Assembly: GCA_018222605.1 (NCBI GenBank)
Contig: JAAEZZ010000004.1
Span: 1-64,000, forward strand
From: Alphaproteobacteria bacterium
Lineage (GTDB): Bacteria > Pseudomonadota > Alphaproteobacteria > Caulobacterales > Hyphomonadaceae
Length of the DNA stretch: 64,000 nucleotides
Direction of reading: 5' to 3'
Shown here: one piece after another, positions 1 to 17,415 of the stretch
Position numbering within the stretch: the first letter of the stretch is position 1
Layout: each line of letters opens with the position of its first letter
Translations under genes and position numbers: made by a program
The notes under the pieces: generated by a model
Told to the model about the DNA's origin: nothing
Databases searched by the model: none
The model's input: only the letters and a program-made list of their open reading frames with translations

Positions 1-42
1 GTTGACGTGCGGCTTGTTGCGTTCAAACTTTGCCTTGGCCAT
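1..42 (-). CDS. tuf: Elongation factor Tu, N-terminal fragment (runs off the left edge)
   Basis: Only the first 14 codons are in the window. They read MAKAKFERNKPHVN, the standard N-terminus of bacterial EF-Tu, the GTPase that delivers aminoacyl-tRNA to the ribosome. The gene sits 50 bases after fusA on the same strand, the usual str-operon order rpsL-rpsG-fusA-tuf. On the minus strand a purine-rich GGAGAGG-type ribosome binding site precedes the ATG. Nothing can be said about the rest of the protein. Confidence 0.93.
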   Translation of the reverse strand, partial: MAKAKFERNKPHVN

Positions 43-92
43 CGGGCCTCTCCTTTATTCTAACTAAGTGGCCGGAACCCGGCCTCGTTTGC
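43..92 (-). promoter_or_regulatory. fusA-tuf intercistronic gap with a small hairpin
   Basis: The gap contains GGCCGG (70-75) and CCGGCC (79-84), separated by 3 bases, just after the fusA stop. The stem is short and no T-run follows it, so it does not look like a full terminator and transcription should continue into tuf. It may mark mRNA processing; this is inference. Confidence 0.3.
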
Positions 93-2240
93 TTACGAAC
101 CGGCGACGTCCGAAATGATCTTCTGCGCTTCAGCACGCGGCACTTCATCATAGTGATTGAAGAGCATCGTGAACTGGGCGCGGCCCTGTGACATGCCGCG
201 AAGGTCGGACACGTAACCGAACATGTTGACCAGCGGGACGAAGGCCTTGATCACCGTCGCGTTGCCCCGGGGCTCAGAGCCCTGGATTTGACCGCGGCGG
301 GAGTTCAGGTCGCCAATTACGTCACCCATATAGTCTTCCGGCGTCACAACTTCCACTGCCATGATCGGCTCCATCAGGCGCGGGTCGCCCTGGCCTTTCA
401 GTTCGCGGAAGGCAGCGCGGGCTGCGATTTCGAAGGCCAGGACCGAGGAGTCCACATCGTGGAACGCCCCATCGACCAGCGTGGCCTTGAAGTCGGTGAC
501 CGGATAGCCGGCCAGAAGGCCGTTTTCCTTGGCCATTTCGAGGCCTTTTTCGACGCCCGGAATGTATTCCTTCGGAACAGCACCGCCGACGATCTTGCTT
601 TCGAAGACGAAGCCCGAACCGGATTCCAGCGGCTCGAATTCCAGCTTCACGCGGGCGAACTGACCGGTACCACCGGACTGTTTCTTGTGCGTGTAGTCGA
701 TCTCTGCCGCGCGGCCGATCTTCTCACGATAAGCCACCTGCGGCTGACCGATATTGGCTTCGACCTTGAATTCGCGCTTCAGGCGGTCGATCAGGATGTC
801 GAGGTGAAGCTCGCCCATGCCTTTCATGATCGTCTGGCCGGATTCGAAGTTCGTCTCGACCTGGAAGGACGGGTCTTCTGCGGCGAGGCGCTGCAGACCA
901 ACAGACATCTTCTCCTGGTCAGCCTTGGATTTCGGCTCGACAGCGATCTCGATCACCGGATCGGGGAACGTCATCGTTTCCAGAACGACCGGCTTGTTCG
1001 GGTCGCAGACCGTGTCACCCGTGGTGGTCTCCTTCAGGCCGGCGAGCGCCACGATGTCACCTGCATAGGCTTCCGTGATCTCGTCCTGCTTGTTGGAGTG
1101 CATCATCACCATTCGGCCGACGCGCTCTTTCTTGCCCTTCGTGGAGTTCATGAAGCTGTCGCCTTTGGACAGCGTACCGGAATAGATCCGCGTGAAGGTC
1201 AGCGTGCCCATATAGGGGTCGTTCATGATCTTGAACGCAAGGCCGGAGAAAGGCTGGCTGTCATCGGCTTTACGCTCGATGTTACGCACTTCTTCCTCGT
1301 CGCCCGGTGCGAAGCCCATATAAGGCGGCACGTCGAGTGGGCCCGGCAGATAGTCGATCACAGCGTTCAGCATCGGCTGCACGCCTTTGTTCTTGAACGC
1401 AGAGCCGCACAGAACCGGCACGAAGGCCATTTCCAGCGTACCCTTGCGGATCAGCGTGCGCAGCGTGGCTTCATCAGGCTCGTTGCCTTCGAGATAGGCT
1501 TCCATGGCCGCATCGTCGACTTCGACGGCGATCTCGATGAGCTCGGCGCGCATCTCTTCGGCCTTGTCCTTCAGGCTGTCACGGATCGGCTTGAGCACCC
1601 AGCTTGCGCCGAGGTCTTCGCCTTCCCAGACCCATTCCTGCATCGTGATCAGGTCGACATGGCCTTCCAGTTCGGTCTCAGCGCCGATCGGCAGCTGGAT
1701 CGGAGCCGGCGTGGCGCCCGTACGGTCCTTGATCATCTTCACGCAGTTGAAGAAGTCAGCGCCGATCTTGTCCATCTTGTTGACGAACACGATGCGCGGA
1801 ACCTTGTAGCGGTCAGCCTGACGCCAGACGGTCTCGGTTTGCGGCTCGACACCGGCGTTTGCGTCGAGAACGCAGACAGCGCCGTCGAGCACAGCCAGGG
1901 AGCGCTCAACTTCGATCGTGAAGTCAACGTGTCCGGGCGTATCGATGATGTTGAAGCGGAACTTGGCTTCGTCCGGCGTTTCGCCATAGATGCCGGTAGG
2001 GTTCACGCCGTCTTCGGTGCGGAACCAGAACGTGGTCGTCGCAGCAGACGTGATCGTGATGCCGCGTTCCTGCTCCTGTTCCATCCAGTCCATCGTTGCA
2101 GCGCCGTCATGGACTTCGCCGATCTTGTGGGACTTGCCGGTGTAGTAAAGGATACGCTCGGTCGTGGTCGTCTTGCCAGCATCGATGTGAGCCATGATGC
2201 CGAAGTTACGATAGCGTTCCAACGAATATTCGCGGGCCAT
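93..2240 (-). CDS. fusA: Elongation factor G
   Basis: EF-G is the cytoplasmic GTPase that drives ribosomal translocation and, with RRF, ribosome recycling. The 715-residue product has the P-loop [14 protein letters not shown] near residues 17-30, DTPGH at 100-104 and NKMD near 155, followed by the usual EF-G domains II to V. It is slightly longer than the 704-residue E. coli protein; an insert around residues 71-95, before the DTPGH motif, accounts for much of this. It lies between rpsG and tuf on the same strand. The ATG at 2240 follows a weak GAAGG-type ribosome binding site. Identity is certain. Confidence 0.98.
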   Translation of the reverse strand: MAREYSLERYRNFGIMAHIDAGKTTTTERILYYTGKSHKIGEVHDGAATMDWMEQEQERGITITSAATTTFWFRTEDGVNPTGIYGETPDEAKFRFNIIDTPGHVDFTIEVERSLAVLDGAVCVLDANAGVEPQTETVWRQADRYKVPRIVFVNKMDKIGADFFNCVKMIKDRTGATPAPIQLPIGAETELEGHVDLITMQEWVWEGEDLGASWVLKPIRDSLKDKAEEMRAELIEIAVEVDDAAMEAYLEGNEPDEATLRTLIRKGTLEMAFVPVLCGSAFKNKGVQPMLNAVIDYLPGPLDVPPYMGFAPGDEEEVRNIERKADDSQPFSGLAFKIMNDPYMGTLTFTRIYSGTLSKGDSFMNSTKGKKERVGRMVMMHSNKQDEITEAYAGDIVALAGLKETTTGDTVCDPNKPVVLETMTFPDPVIEIAVEPKSKADQEKMSVGLQRLAAEDPSFQVETNFESGQTIMKGMGELHLDILIDRLKREFKVEANIGQPQVAYREKIGRAAEIDYTHKKQSGGTGQFARVKLEFEPLESGSGFVFESKIVGGAVPKEYIPGVEKGLEMAKENGLLAGYPVTDFKATLVDGAFHDVDSSVLAFEIAARAAFRELKGQGDPRLMEPIMAVEVVTPEDYMGDVIGDLNSRRGQIQGSEPRGNATVIKAFVPLVNMFGYVSDLRGMSQGRAQFTMLFNHYDEVPRAEAQKIISDVAGS

Positions 2241-2278
2241 GAGATAAACCTTCGTGTCTGGTGTCCGGGAGGAATTTC

Positions 2279-2314
2279 GGGGCGATTTGCGGGCGCGTTA
2301 CCCGCAATCGCCCC
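2279..2314 (-). promoter_or_regulatory. Long GC-rich hairpin between rpsG and fusA
   Basis: The 90-base gap between rpsG and fusA is dominated by an inverted repeat: the left arm GGGGCGATTTGCGGG (2279-2293) pairs with CCCGCAATCGCCCC (2301-2314), with one bulged T. On the transcribed strand it is not followed by a T-run, so it is probably not a strong terminator. Autoregulatory S7-binding structures are known in the str operon of E. coli, but there they lie between rpsL and rpsG. A role here as an S7 site or processing site is a guess. Confidence 0.45.
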
Positions 2315-2330
2315 GGACTTCCAGTGCTGA

Positions 2331-2801
2331 TTACCAGCGGTAGTGAGAAAACGCCTTGTTGGCGTCGGCCATGCGGTGCGTGTCTTCCCGCTTTTTCACG
2401 GCATTGCCGCGGCCCTGGCTTGCATCCATGAGTTCGCCGGCAAGGCGCTCACGCATGGTGTTTTCGTTGCGGCCTGCAGCAGCAGCAGCCAGCCAGCGGA
2501 TCGCCAGAGCCTGGCGGCGCTCGGTGCGGACTTCAACCGGAACCTGGTAGGTGGCACCACCCACACGGCGGGAGCGGACCTCAACAGCCGGTGCAACGGC
2601 TTCGAGGGCTTCGTGGAATACTTCGACCGGGTTCTTCTTGGCGCGGCCTTCCACAAGATCGAATGCCCCATAAACGATGCGTTCGGCGGTCGACTTTTTG
2701 CCGTCGCGCATGATCTGGTTCATGAACTTGGAAACGACCACATCCTTGAACTTCGGATCGGGAAGAACTTGGCGCTTTTCTGCGCTGTGACGACGAGACA
2801 T
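2331..2801 (-). CDS. rpsG: 30S ribosomal protein S7
   Basis: The product is 156 residues, the standard length for S7, which nucleates assembly of the 30S head by binding 16S rRNA and contacts tRNA at the E site. It begins [18 protein letters not shown], contains [18 protein letters not shown] and ends in AFSHYRW, all typical. It follows rpsL by 12 bases on the same strand, so the two are cotranscribed. The start is supported by a GAAGCC purine stretch and by family length. Confidence 0.98.
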   Translation of the reverse strand: MSRRHSAEKRQVLPDPKFKDVVVSKFMNQIMRDGKKSTAERIVYGAFDLVEGRAKKNPVEVFHEALEAVAPAVEVRSRRVGGATYQVPVEVRTERRQALAIRWLAAAAAGRNENTMRERLAGELMDASQGRGNAVKKREDTHRMADANKAFSHYRW

Positions 2802-2813
2802 GGTTCGGCTTCC

Positions 2814-3185
2814 TTACTTCGGCTTTTTCGCGCCGTAGTGCGAACGGCGTTGCTTACGGTCTTTGACGGGTTGGGTATCCAGGGCACCACGCACGATGTG
2901 GTAGCGCACACCCGGAAGGTCTTTCACACGGCCGCCACGGATCAGGACCACGGAGTGCTCCTGCAGGTTGTGGCCTTCGCCCGGGATGTAGCACAGCGAT
3001 TCGAAGCCGGACGTCAGACGCACCTTGGCCACTTTACGAAGAGCCGAGTTCGGTTTCTTCGGGGTCGTGGTGTAGACGCGCGTGCAGACGCCGCGACGCT
3101 GCGGGCAAGCCTTGAGGGCCGGGGTTTTGGTACGCGTGCGCTTGGGCGAACGCGGATTACGAATAAGCTGTTGAATCGTTGGCAT
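2814..3185 (-). CDS. rpsL: 30S ribosomal protein S12
   Basis: S12 is the decoding-centre protein of the 30S subunit. The product is 123 residues and starts [12 protein letters not shown]. Lys43 (in TTPKKPNS) and Lys88 (in [10 protein letters not shown]), the positions where classical streptomycin-resistance changes occur, both hold the wild-type lysine, so the sequence predicts a streptomycin-sensitive ribosome. It is the first gene of the rpsL-rpsG-fusA-tuf group; the 268 bases upstream should hold its promoter. Confidence 0.98.
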   Translation of the reverse strand: MPTIQQLIRNPRSPKRTRTKTPALKACPQRRGVCTRVYTTTPKKPNSALRKVAKVRLTSGFESLCYIPGEGHNLQEHSVVLIRGGRVKDLPGVRYHIVRGALDTQPVKDRKQRRSHYGAKKPK

Positions 3186-3363
3186 TCGGGCCTTCTGTCT
3201 CTTTGGTTCTCAGTGGCCCGATGGGCCGGTAACGAATTGTGCCCCGAAGGCCGAGGATTGGCTTCCGGGACAGACGAAAACTTGGGGGTCAGTTTGCCGG
3301 ATCTGCCTGAACCGGTACGGCAAACGGCCTATTGGACCATCCACCTCTCTGACGATGCGTGGC

Positions 3364-3391
3364 GTGTAAGCCTCTCAGGCGCTGGCGTCAA
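3364..3391 (-). promoter_or_regulatory. Candidate promoter for rpsL-rpsG-fusA-tuf
   Basis: On the minus strand TTGACG (complement of 3386-3391) is followed 16 bases later by TTACAC (complement of 3364-3369), about 180 bases upstream of the rpsL start. The -35 box is good for alphaproteobacteria but the -10 box is weak. It lies in the 3186-3453 intergenic stretch, which otherwise contains no gene I can support. Confidence 0.35.
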
Positions 3392-3453
3392 GGGTCCGGT
3401 GCTGTATGGCTACAGCTAAACCTCAGCCATTTGAGCGGGTTTGCGCCTGAAAG

Positions 3454-3702
3454 CTAGAATGGCGGCCCGACCCGGGCGACACAGGCCTGTTCTGCCTCAC
3501 TCCCCTGCCCTGTTTCAAGACGGGATTTCAGTGCGTCCAGCCCGGCGTCTTCGACATCCCCCTCGACCGAGGCAAAATCGCTCCAGCGCAGCAGGTCGCG
3601 GCAGTCTGCGCGGGCCAGCGAATCCTGTGCCAGCCAGGCAACCAGGCCGATGCTGACCACAGCGCAGGCCGCGCCGATCACGTCTTTCCGCCCAAACTGC
3701 AT
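3454..3702 (-). CDS. Small membrane-anchored hypothetical protein
   Basis: I do not recognise this 82-residue product. After a short basic start (MQFGRKDV) comes one hydrophobic segment at about residues 8-25, then a hydrophilic part with two cysteines (ADCRDLL and EQACVARVG) that could form a disulfide outside the cytoplasm. It lies between the rpoC terminator and the rpsL promoter region on the same strand. An AGGA lies just before the ATG, and a better-spaced GGGAG lies about 11 bases upstream. The coding call rests on this organisation and on alphaproteobacterial base composition; a spurious ORF cannot be excluded. Confidence 0.55.
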   Translation of the reverse strand: MQFGRKDVIGAACAVVSIGLVAWLAQDSLARADCRDLLRWSDFASVEGDVEDAGLDALKSRLETGQGSEAEQACVARVGPPF

Positions 3703-3754
3703 GTCCTGCCAGCTCCCTCGCCCGGCCTTGGCGGCCCCTGCCCTTCAAATGCAG

Positions 3755-3782
3755 AAAAGCCTGCCAAGACTGGCAGGCTTTT
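3755..3782 (-). terminator. Intrinsic terminator of the rpoBC operon
   Basis: A perfect 12-base inverted repeat, AAAAGCCTGCCA (3755-3766) and TGGCAGGCTTTT (3771-3782), encloses a 4-base loop. It lies 35 bases beyond the rpoC stop on the minus strand and has a T-run on either strand, so it would act in both directions. It cleanly ends the rpl-rpo transcript before the small membrane gene and the str operon. Confidence 0.9.
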
Positions 3783-3816
3783 CCGTGTTTCTCAAGCTGG
3801 CCGGATGGCCGGGCGT

Positions 3817-8043
<4,227 letters not shown>

Positions 8044-8121
8044 GGGTGTCTGCTCCTTGGGTGGGCTTGGTTCGTGGGGCTGGCGGGCCCCTGCCCTATG
8101 AAATCTTGTCTCGTCCGGTTC

Positions 8122-8142
8122 GCCCCGCCGGGATGGCGGGGC
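8122..8142 (-). promoter_or_regulatory. Hairpin in the rpoB-rpoC gap
   Basis: GCCCCGCC (8122-8129) and GGCGGGGC (8135-8142) form a perfect 8-base stem with a 5-base loop in the 119-base spacer between rpoB and rpoC. No T-run follows on the minus strand, so read-through into rpoC is expected. It could protect mRNA ends or mark processing. Confidence 0.45.
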
Positions 8143-8162
8143 AGTCCGGTTTAAGTCTCATT

Positions 8163-12299
<4,137 letters not shown>

Positions 12300-12364
12300 C
12301 CCAGGATCCCATTTTTTGTGTCCCCGGCCACCTGGCCGCAGACTTTATCGCCAGAACGCGAGTT

Positions 12365-12392
12365 CGCGGCGGCCCCTTTTGAGACCGCCGCG
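12365..12392 (-). promoter_or_regulatory. Hairpin in the rplL-rpoB gap (possible attenuator or RNase III site)
   Basis: CGCGGCGG (12365-12372) and CCGCCGCG (12385-12392) form an 8-base perfect stem in the 153-base rplL-rpoB spacer, with no T-run behind it on the minus strand. In E. coli the equivalent spacer contains a partial attenuator and an RNase III site that set the rplL:rpoB ratio; position and structure suggest an analogous element, without direct proof here. Confidence 0.45.
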
Positions 12393-12452
12393 CAATTCTC
12401 TACTAGAGCAGCGCCTCGCGCGAACGCCGCCCGAATTTGAAGTTGCCGGAGC

Positions 12453-12836
<384 letters not shown>

Positions 12837-12893
12837 TTTTCAAATTCCTGTTAGGTTCGGTGTTTGTAGTCTTAAATAGCGAAAACGGATGGC

Positions 12894-13409
12894 TTATGCG
12901 GCGTCTTTGTTGCCGTACGCAGCCACCACGCGAGCGAGCTGGCCAGCCGGTGCCTGAACGACGCCTGCAACTTTCGTTGCCGGTGCCTGCAGGAGGCCGA
13001 TAAGCTTGCCACGAAGCTGGTCGAGAGAAGGCAGTTTGGCGAGACTTTCGACGCCTTTGGCATCGAGCACCTGATCCCCCATCACCGCACCGATGATCAT
13101 GAGCTTGGAATTCTCTTTCGCAAACTCGTCAGCCGCTTTCGCAGCCGACACCGGGTCCGGAGAGTAGGCAATTGCCACAGGACCCTGGAACAGGTCCTGC
13201 GCCGCATCACCACCTTTGCCGTCGAGGGCGATTTTCGCCAGACGGTTCTTGACCACCTTAAGCTGTGCGCCGTCCTTGCGGAGCATGCCACGCAGCTTGG
13301 TCATTTCCGCAACAGTAAGACCGGTATAGTGCGTCACAACGACAGCACCGGACTCGCCGAACACCCCTTTGAGGGTTTCGAGAGCCACAGTTTTTCCAGC
13401 TTTATCCAT
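12894..13409 (-). CDS. rplJ: 50S ribosomal protein L10
   Basis: L10 anchors L7/L12 dimers to the ribosome stalk base. I start it at MDKAGKTVALETLKGVFGES (ATG at 13409), which gives 171 residues, the family length, and has GGAG 8-9 bases upstream. A longer in-frame reading to 13532 adds 41 arginine/proline-rich residues not found in the family, so I reject it. The body shows the VTHYTGLTVAEMTKLRGMLR motif of L10. It is cotranscribed with rplL, and the upstream region should contain the autoregulatory L10 leader. Confidence 0.97.
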   Translation of the reverse strand: MDKAGKTVALETLKGVFGESGAVVVTHYTGLTVAEMTKLRGMLRKDGAQLKVVKNRLAKIALDGKGGDAAQDLFQGPVAIAYSPDPVSAAKAADEFAKENSKLMIIGAVMGDQVLDAKGVESLAKLPSLDQLRGKLIGLLQAPATKVAGVVQAPAGQLARVVAAYGNKDAA

Positions 13410-13638
13410 AGCGGGTCTCCAGTTTGAGGCGCCCGGACCATCCGGCCGCCCTGGTATTCGCCTTCTGGCCCGAAGGCCTTCCAGCGCCTGCCCAGGGATT
13501 GGCCTGCCCGGTATTCCACAAAGGGCCTGCACCCCCCTGTTTCCGAACCGTTTCTACGCCTCACCCCGTCTGCATAGGTGACAGTGAAACTGTCTTTATC
13601 ACCCCCGAAAGAGTGGCCTATGGTCTAGGACAGGAAAA
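13410..13638 (-). promoter_or_regulatory. rplJ 5' region, probable L10 leader
   Basis: About 230 bases without a supported gene precede rplJ. They contain several GC-rich inverted segments, including GACAGT (13580-13585) and ACTGTC (13589-13594) around a 3-base loop. An L10-L12-binding leader is known upstream of rplJ in many bacteria, so one is expected here. I cannot fold the RNA, and I found no convincing promoter boxes. Confidence 0.4.
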
Positions 13639-13672
13639 CGGGAGGCCCCCGATGCATATCGGAGTACTCCCG
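13635..13672 (-). terminator. Probable terminator after the exported coiled-coil gene
   Basis: CGGGAG (13639-13644) pairs with CTCCCG (13667-13672), and an inner CCGAT/ATCGG pair (13649-13653, 13658-13662) closes on a 4-base loop. AAAA at 13635-13638 gives a short U-run on the minus strand. It lies about 170 bases beyond the stop of the minus-strand gene at 13845 and would separate that transcript from rplJL. It might instead be part of the rplJ regulatory region. Confidence 0.5.
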
Positions 13673-13844
13673 TCAAGAGGGGCTTGTTAACGCTTTATCC
13701 GAGCCGCCGCAACCCCCTATTGTGAGAAAAAGTCAAGCTTTCAGGCGGAAGCAATCTGCCCCTCCCTGATACAAGCTGTGGACGCATGGCGCCAGCGGCC
13801 TAGCTGCTCTCATTCCCAGCCTGACTGGCAGGGGGTTGTGCAGA

Positions 13845-15353
13845 CTAAGACCCGCTCTTTGTCTCCTCAGGCCCAACAACCAATTTGGGCTCTATCTTCG
13901 TCTTGCTCAATGGAATGTCATCCACCTCATAATATCCTGAATGGGCTCCCATGGCCCCGGATGCCTTTATTGCGCCTGCGCTATCATAGAGAACGAAGTG
14001 AACCGTAGCCCCTCCGGCGACCTCAAACGGCATATCCCCCAAGGACGACCAGACATTTTTCTTCGTGTAGAAAGATCCCCCCGCTGAATCGATCTTCAGC
14101 TCCAGGGTGTGCTTGAATTGTTTAGCGGCAAACGCCCGCGACCGCAGCAATTCCGACATTGCAAGAGGCCCATCGACCGTCGCGAGCGCCTTTATCAGCT
14201 CATCATAGGACTTCCGATAACTTGCCACAGTGCCTGCATATTCATTTGCCATATCCTTGATTTCAGCCAAGGAGATTTTCAGCTCCTTCACCGTGTCGAC
14301 AGGACCGCTTGGAGCGGGCTCTTTCTCCTCATCCACCCTCTCGGCTAAAACCGCTAGGACCTCATCCAATTTGGTAATCCGACTCTCAAAGTTTTTCTTC
14401 TGATTCTCAAGATTACTGAGATCAGCCTTCCTCTTATTCAAATCATCAATCAGGGCGATCTCATCGACTTTAACGATAGAACCATTGAATGATCCGGCGC
14501 TGAACTTGCTGGAATTATCAAGACAGCCCACGACTTCAGAGACTAGGGCCTGATCATATTCAGACACTTTCACACCGCCAACAGCGAACTCCGTAGCGAA
14601 GAGCTGAGTAAATCCTGCAACTGCATTTCCGACAGCCTGAAAAGCTAGAACATCCGGGACCAAACCGGCCTTGTTGTTCTTTGTCAGGTCAACGCGACCA
14701 GAGTCGTCTATCAGCCCCTCCAGGGGATCAGGTGTTTTTTTCTGCAGCACGCTAATTGTCGCGTCTAAATCGTCTTCGAATTTCGCAATTGCTATATTGA
14801 GCGTATTTTCCTGCTCAAGACCTTGGTTATAGAGAGTTTTCAGATATTCCAGTTGGAACGTGAACAATATGTCCGCCCGTGAAGGATCCGCCTCACCTGC
14901 AGTACGAATATAAATATTCCCAGACGCCTGTGACACCTGTTCAGAAGTCTTATTGCAGATTTCTTGGGCGACCCCTTTTAATGCCGCCAGCGCCAATAGC
15001 TCACCTTCTATCTTTCCGCCGCCCTCCTTCACGTCCACGCCCCCCGACTTGTCGGGGTCGAACTCCGGAGTCAGCGCCTTCAACTTCTCTGCGTCGGAAT
15101 ATTTGGACGCGGTTTGCGCGGCTATCTTTGCGCTTTCGGCTTCTGCTTTCACCTTTTCCGCTTCGGCCGTGGCCTTTATGAGCCCGGCATCATGATTCTG
15201 CGCCGCCTGAAGTGTTGTGCAGACCACCTGGAAATCTGCCGCCGCCACCCCGTCGGGCTTACCAGTCTTGCAGTCATCCAGTGTTATCACATCCCCAAAC
15301 GCCTCACCGGCCAGCAGGCACAGCGCGGCAAATACCCAAATCAGCTTTCTCAT
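13845..15353 (-). CDS. Exported coiled-coil protein of unknown family
   Basis: I do not recognise this 502-residue product. It begins MRKLIWVFAALCLLAGEAFG, a clear signal peptide with a likely cut near residue 20, so it should be periplasmic or surface-exposed. Residues of roughly 45-75 and 300-345 are Lys/Glu/Ala-rich and look coiled-coil (for example LNKRKADLSNLENQKKNFES). The C-terminal third ends in a possible beta-rich domain (GGATVHFVLYDSAGAIK). Cysteines are few. An upstream in-frame ATG at 15368 adds five residues before the signal peptide. Base composition is visibly more A/T-rich than the flanking ribosomal genes. It lies between rplJ and rplA, downstream of a response regulator gene on the same strand. 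Confidence 0.8.
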   Translation of the reverse strand: MRKLIWVFAALCLLAGEAFGDVITLDDCKTGKPDGVAAADFQVVCTTLQAAQNHDAGLIKATAEAEKVKAEAESAKIAAQTASKYSDAEKLKALTPEFDPDKSGGVDVKEGGGKIEGELLALAALKGVAQEICNKTSEQVSQASGNIYIRTAGEADPSRADILFTFQLEYLKTLYNQGLEQENTLNIAIAKFEDDLDATISVLQKKTPDPLEGLIDDSGRVDLTKNNKAGLVPDVLAFQAVGNAVAGFTQLFATEFAVGGVKVSEYDQALVSEVVGCLDNSSKFSAGSFNGSIVKVDEIALIDDLNKRKADLSNLENQKKNFESRITKLDEVLAVLAERVDEEKEPAPSGPVDTVKELKISLAEIKDMANEYAGTVASYRKSYDELIKALATVDGPLAMSELLRSRAFAAKQFKHTLELKIDSAGGSFYTKKNVWSSLGDMPFEVAGGATVHFVLYDSAGAIKASGAMGAHSGYYEVDDIPLSKTKIEPKLVVGPEETKSGS

Positions 15354-15466
15354 TGTCCCATTCCCCATTCAGCCCGGGGCGACAATAGCATCTTTTGGTT
15401 GAACTCCGTATCCCGGAAAGGGGTTACAAAGCCCCTGTTTTTCCTGCAAATTCGTAGGCGGCGGCC

Positions 15467-15820
15467 TCAGCCCAATACGCTTTTCAGCTGTGCAGGGTTG
15501 ATCGGTTTCAGCAGGATGTCATGCGGGTGGTCTTCATGTATGCGCTCCATCGTGCCCGGATCATCCGAACCCGTGATGTAGACGATCTTTGTCTGCGGGC
15601 GCGCCTTGTGAATTTCCATCGCGACGTCGACGCCGTCCCGCTGCCCTTTCAGGCGCATGTCCATCAGCACATAATCGGGCTTCTTGTCGGCCACAATCTG
15701 CAAGGCATCAGAGGCGCGAACGGCGTGGCCGATGACAGCGACGCCGATTTCCTCGCACATTTCCGCGAGATCCTCGGCAATCAGATAATTGTCTTCCACG
15801 ACCAGAACAGTCTTGCTCAC
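15467..15820 (-). CDS. Single-domain response regulator
   Basis: The 117-residue product is a stand-alone CheY-like receiver domain. It shows the acidic pair in VVEDNYLIAED, the phospho-acceptor Asp in YVLMDMRLKG, the switch Thr in VYITGSDD, and the conserved Lys in ILLKPINPAQ. There is no output domain, so it should act by protein contact or as a phosphate shuttle. I chose the GTG at 15820 because AAAGGA lies 6 bases upstream; a longer reading from 15889 adds 23 residues unlike the family. Its kinase is not in the window. It lies 113 bases upstream of the exported coiled-coil gene, so the two could be cotranscribed. Confidence 0.88.
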   Translation of the reverse strand: MSKTVLVVEDNYLIAEDLAEMCEEIGVAVIGHAVRASDALQIVADKKPDYVLMDMRLKGQRDGVDVAMEIHKARPQTKIVYITGSDDPGTMERIHEDHPHDILLKPINPAQLKSVLG

Positions 15821-16040
15821 TCGCCGTCCTTTCAAGATGGCTATCCCAACATGTCTGTGCACTATACTGTTATCACACGGGAAAACCATCCCTCGGAAAA
15901 GTGGAAAGACGGGGCCGCCCGCGCGCCAGCCCCCGCTTTTCCCACAAATTCCCGCGCCGCGCCTCCAATCAAAACAAGGGCCTGTGAAATAGGCTGGTAA
16001 ACTTCTCCCCCTCGCCCGGCGCTATGGGATACTTCTGCCC

Positions 16041-16730
16041 ATGTCGCCGGACCTTGCCTCCCTTGAAGATCGCGCCCGCACCCTGCTGGCGACGCTGATC
16101 ACCACGATCTGCCGGGTCGGCGCCACCAGCATGGAGGCCGCCGAGGCCTGCCTGAAGCGGGTTGGCCTGGCCGAGGCGATGATGCGCCGCCTGATCTGCC
16201 TGCGCGCCCTGCAGATCAGGCTGCCGGAGCCCTCCCCCACCCGCCCTGCATTTACAGACCGCCAACCCTTCGGCCCGCCCGCCAACAGCGCCGCGCCGGA
16301 GGAGCCGCCCTGCCCCCGCTTCCGCATGATCGTGCCGCCCCCGCGCAAATCCCAGCAGGCTGAGCCCCAGGAGGCCGCGTCCCAGAATGACTGGCTGCCC
16401 ACGGCGCTCTGCCCGCGTGTCACCCTGATGGATGAGAGCGCCCGGCCCGGCATTTCCCCCACGCCCGCGCCGTCACCTCAAACGGCACTAGACCGCCTGA
16501 TCCACCGGATGAAGGCGCTCGGCGATGCGTTCGACCGTACCGATGTCTATGCCCGGCGCATGGCCCGATGGCTCGCCCGCCAGCGCGCCGCGCAAACCGG
16601 CCTCGCCCTGCCGCTCGGCCCGGTGCCTGACATGCCTGAAGACATGGACCCGCTCGACCGGGGCCTGCACTTTCTCCTGATGGCGCTGGACCATGATGTC
16701 TTCGCGCCCGCCGCCCCAGATACGAGTTGA
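16041..16730 (+). CDS. Hypothetical protein, proline-rich linker between two helical regions
   Basis: Not recognised. The 229-residue product has an alpha-helical N-terminus (about residues 1-60, ending LICLRALQIRLPEP), a proline/alanine-rich low-complexity middle (about 65-150) and a helical C-terminus with RMARWLARQRAAQ and HFLLMALDHDVFA. No signal peptide or membrane segment is visible, so it is probably cytoplasmic. The ribosome binding site is weak (GGGATA about 12 bases upstream). Overlapping minus-strand readings are arginine/alanine-rich and look like shadows. A small alphaproteobacterial conserved hypothetical is the best description. Confidence 0.62.
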   Translation: MSPDLASLEDRARTLLATLITTICRVGATSMEAAEACLKRVGLAEAMMRRLICLRALQIRLPEPSPTRPAFTDRQPFGPPANSAAPEEPPCPRFRMIVPPPRKSQQAEPQEAASQNDWLPTALCPRVTLMDESARPGISPTPAPSPQTALDRLIHRMKALGDAFDRTDVYARRMARWLARQRAAQTGLALPLGPVPDMPEDMDPLDRGLHFLLMALDHDVFAPAAPDTS

Positions 16731-16919
16731 TATGAGCTGACCCGCGCGCGCATCGCCAGCCCCTCCCATCCCCGCTGAGGCCCCGCCTCCAGCGGCGCTT
16801 GTGCTGCCCCGCATTCCCCTTGCGCAGGCAGGGGTCCATGGACCGGGCCCACCCCGCCAAATGCCCCCCGTGTGCAAGTGTCGCGTTCGCAAATCGCGGC
16901 GACGGGTTTAAAGGGCGAA

Positions 16920-17351
16920 ATGATGACTGATTTGCTCCGCCATCTGAGAACGCTTGCCCTGCTGCTCATCGTGGCGGGCCTTGGCGTGCGCGGCGCAGTG
17001 CCCAGCGGCTACATGCTGGACAGCGCAGAGGATGGCAGCGTCGTCGTCCGCCTCTGCGGCGATGGCGTTGGCCGGCTGATGCGCCTCAATCCCGAAACCC
17101 GCACACTGACAGCCCTGCCTGCCGATTATGATCCGGATGCACCGCCCTCTGATGACCAGGCTGACCAGCCGGACTGTCCCTATGCCGTCACTGCGGCGTT
17201 TGACCTGCCGCATACTCCGCCGCTGCTGGTCCAGCCTGCAGCCTTCGGCCTGCCCCTGCTCGGCGCGCGCCCCTATGCCGTGCCCCTCCGTGAACGCCCC
17301 ATCGATTCCCGTCTGCCCGCGCGCGGACCGCCCCTCTCCCGTCTGATCTGA
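16920..17351 (+). CDS. DUF2946-like exported protein upstream of a copper-type TonB receptor
   Basis: The 143-residue product has a hydrophobic N-terminal segment (LRTLALLLIVAGLGVRGAVP) followed by SGYMLDS and VVVRLCGDG, which resemble the DUF2946 family of small envelope proteins often found next to metal-related TonB receptor genes. A later CPY motif and a proline-rich tail follow. AAAGGG precedes two adjacent ATGs (16920 and 16923); either could be used. The copper-type receptor starts 64 bases downstream on the same strand, so they probably form one unit. The function of the family is unknown. Confidence 0.75.
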   Translation: MMTDLLRHLRTLALLLIVAGLGVRGAVPSGYMLDSAEDGSVVVRLCGDGVGRLMRLNPETRTLTALPADYDPDAPPSDDQADQPDCPYAVTAAFDLPHTPPLLVQPAAFGLPLLGARPYAVPLRERPIDSRLPARGPPLSRLI

Positions 17352-17415
17352 CCCTTCCCCCAAAATTCAATCAGACACCGCCTGCCCCATTCGGCAGGTG
17401 AAGAGGATATCTATC

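Noticed and set aside
288-2330. Long open frame on the plus strand opposite fusA (680 codons)
   Set aside because: It mirrors fusA codon structure in a GC-rich genome, has no family features and covers a certain gene on the other strand.
16022-16969. Minus-strand open frames overlapping the 16041-16730 hypothetical gene
   Set aside because: They are Arg/Gly/Ala-rich, lack ribosome binding sites and conflict with the plus-strand reading, which has more natural composition.
17381-17398. CCTGCC...GGCAGG hairpin just before the copper-type receptor ribosome binding site
   Set aside because: The stem is only six bases and there is no T-run or conserved partner; too weak to call a riboswitch or terminator.
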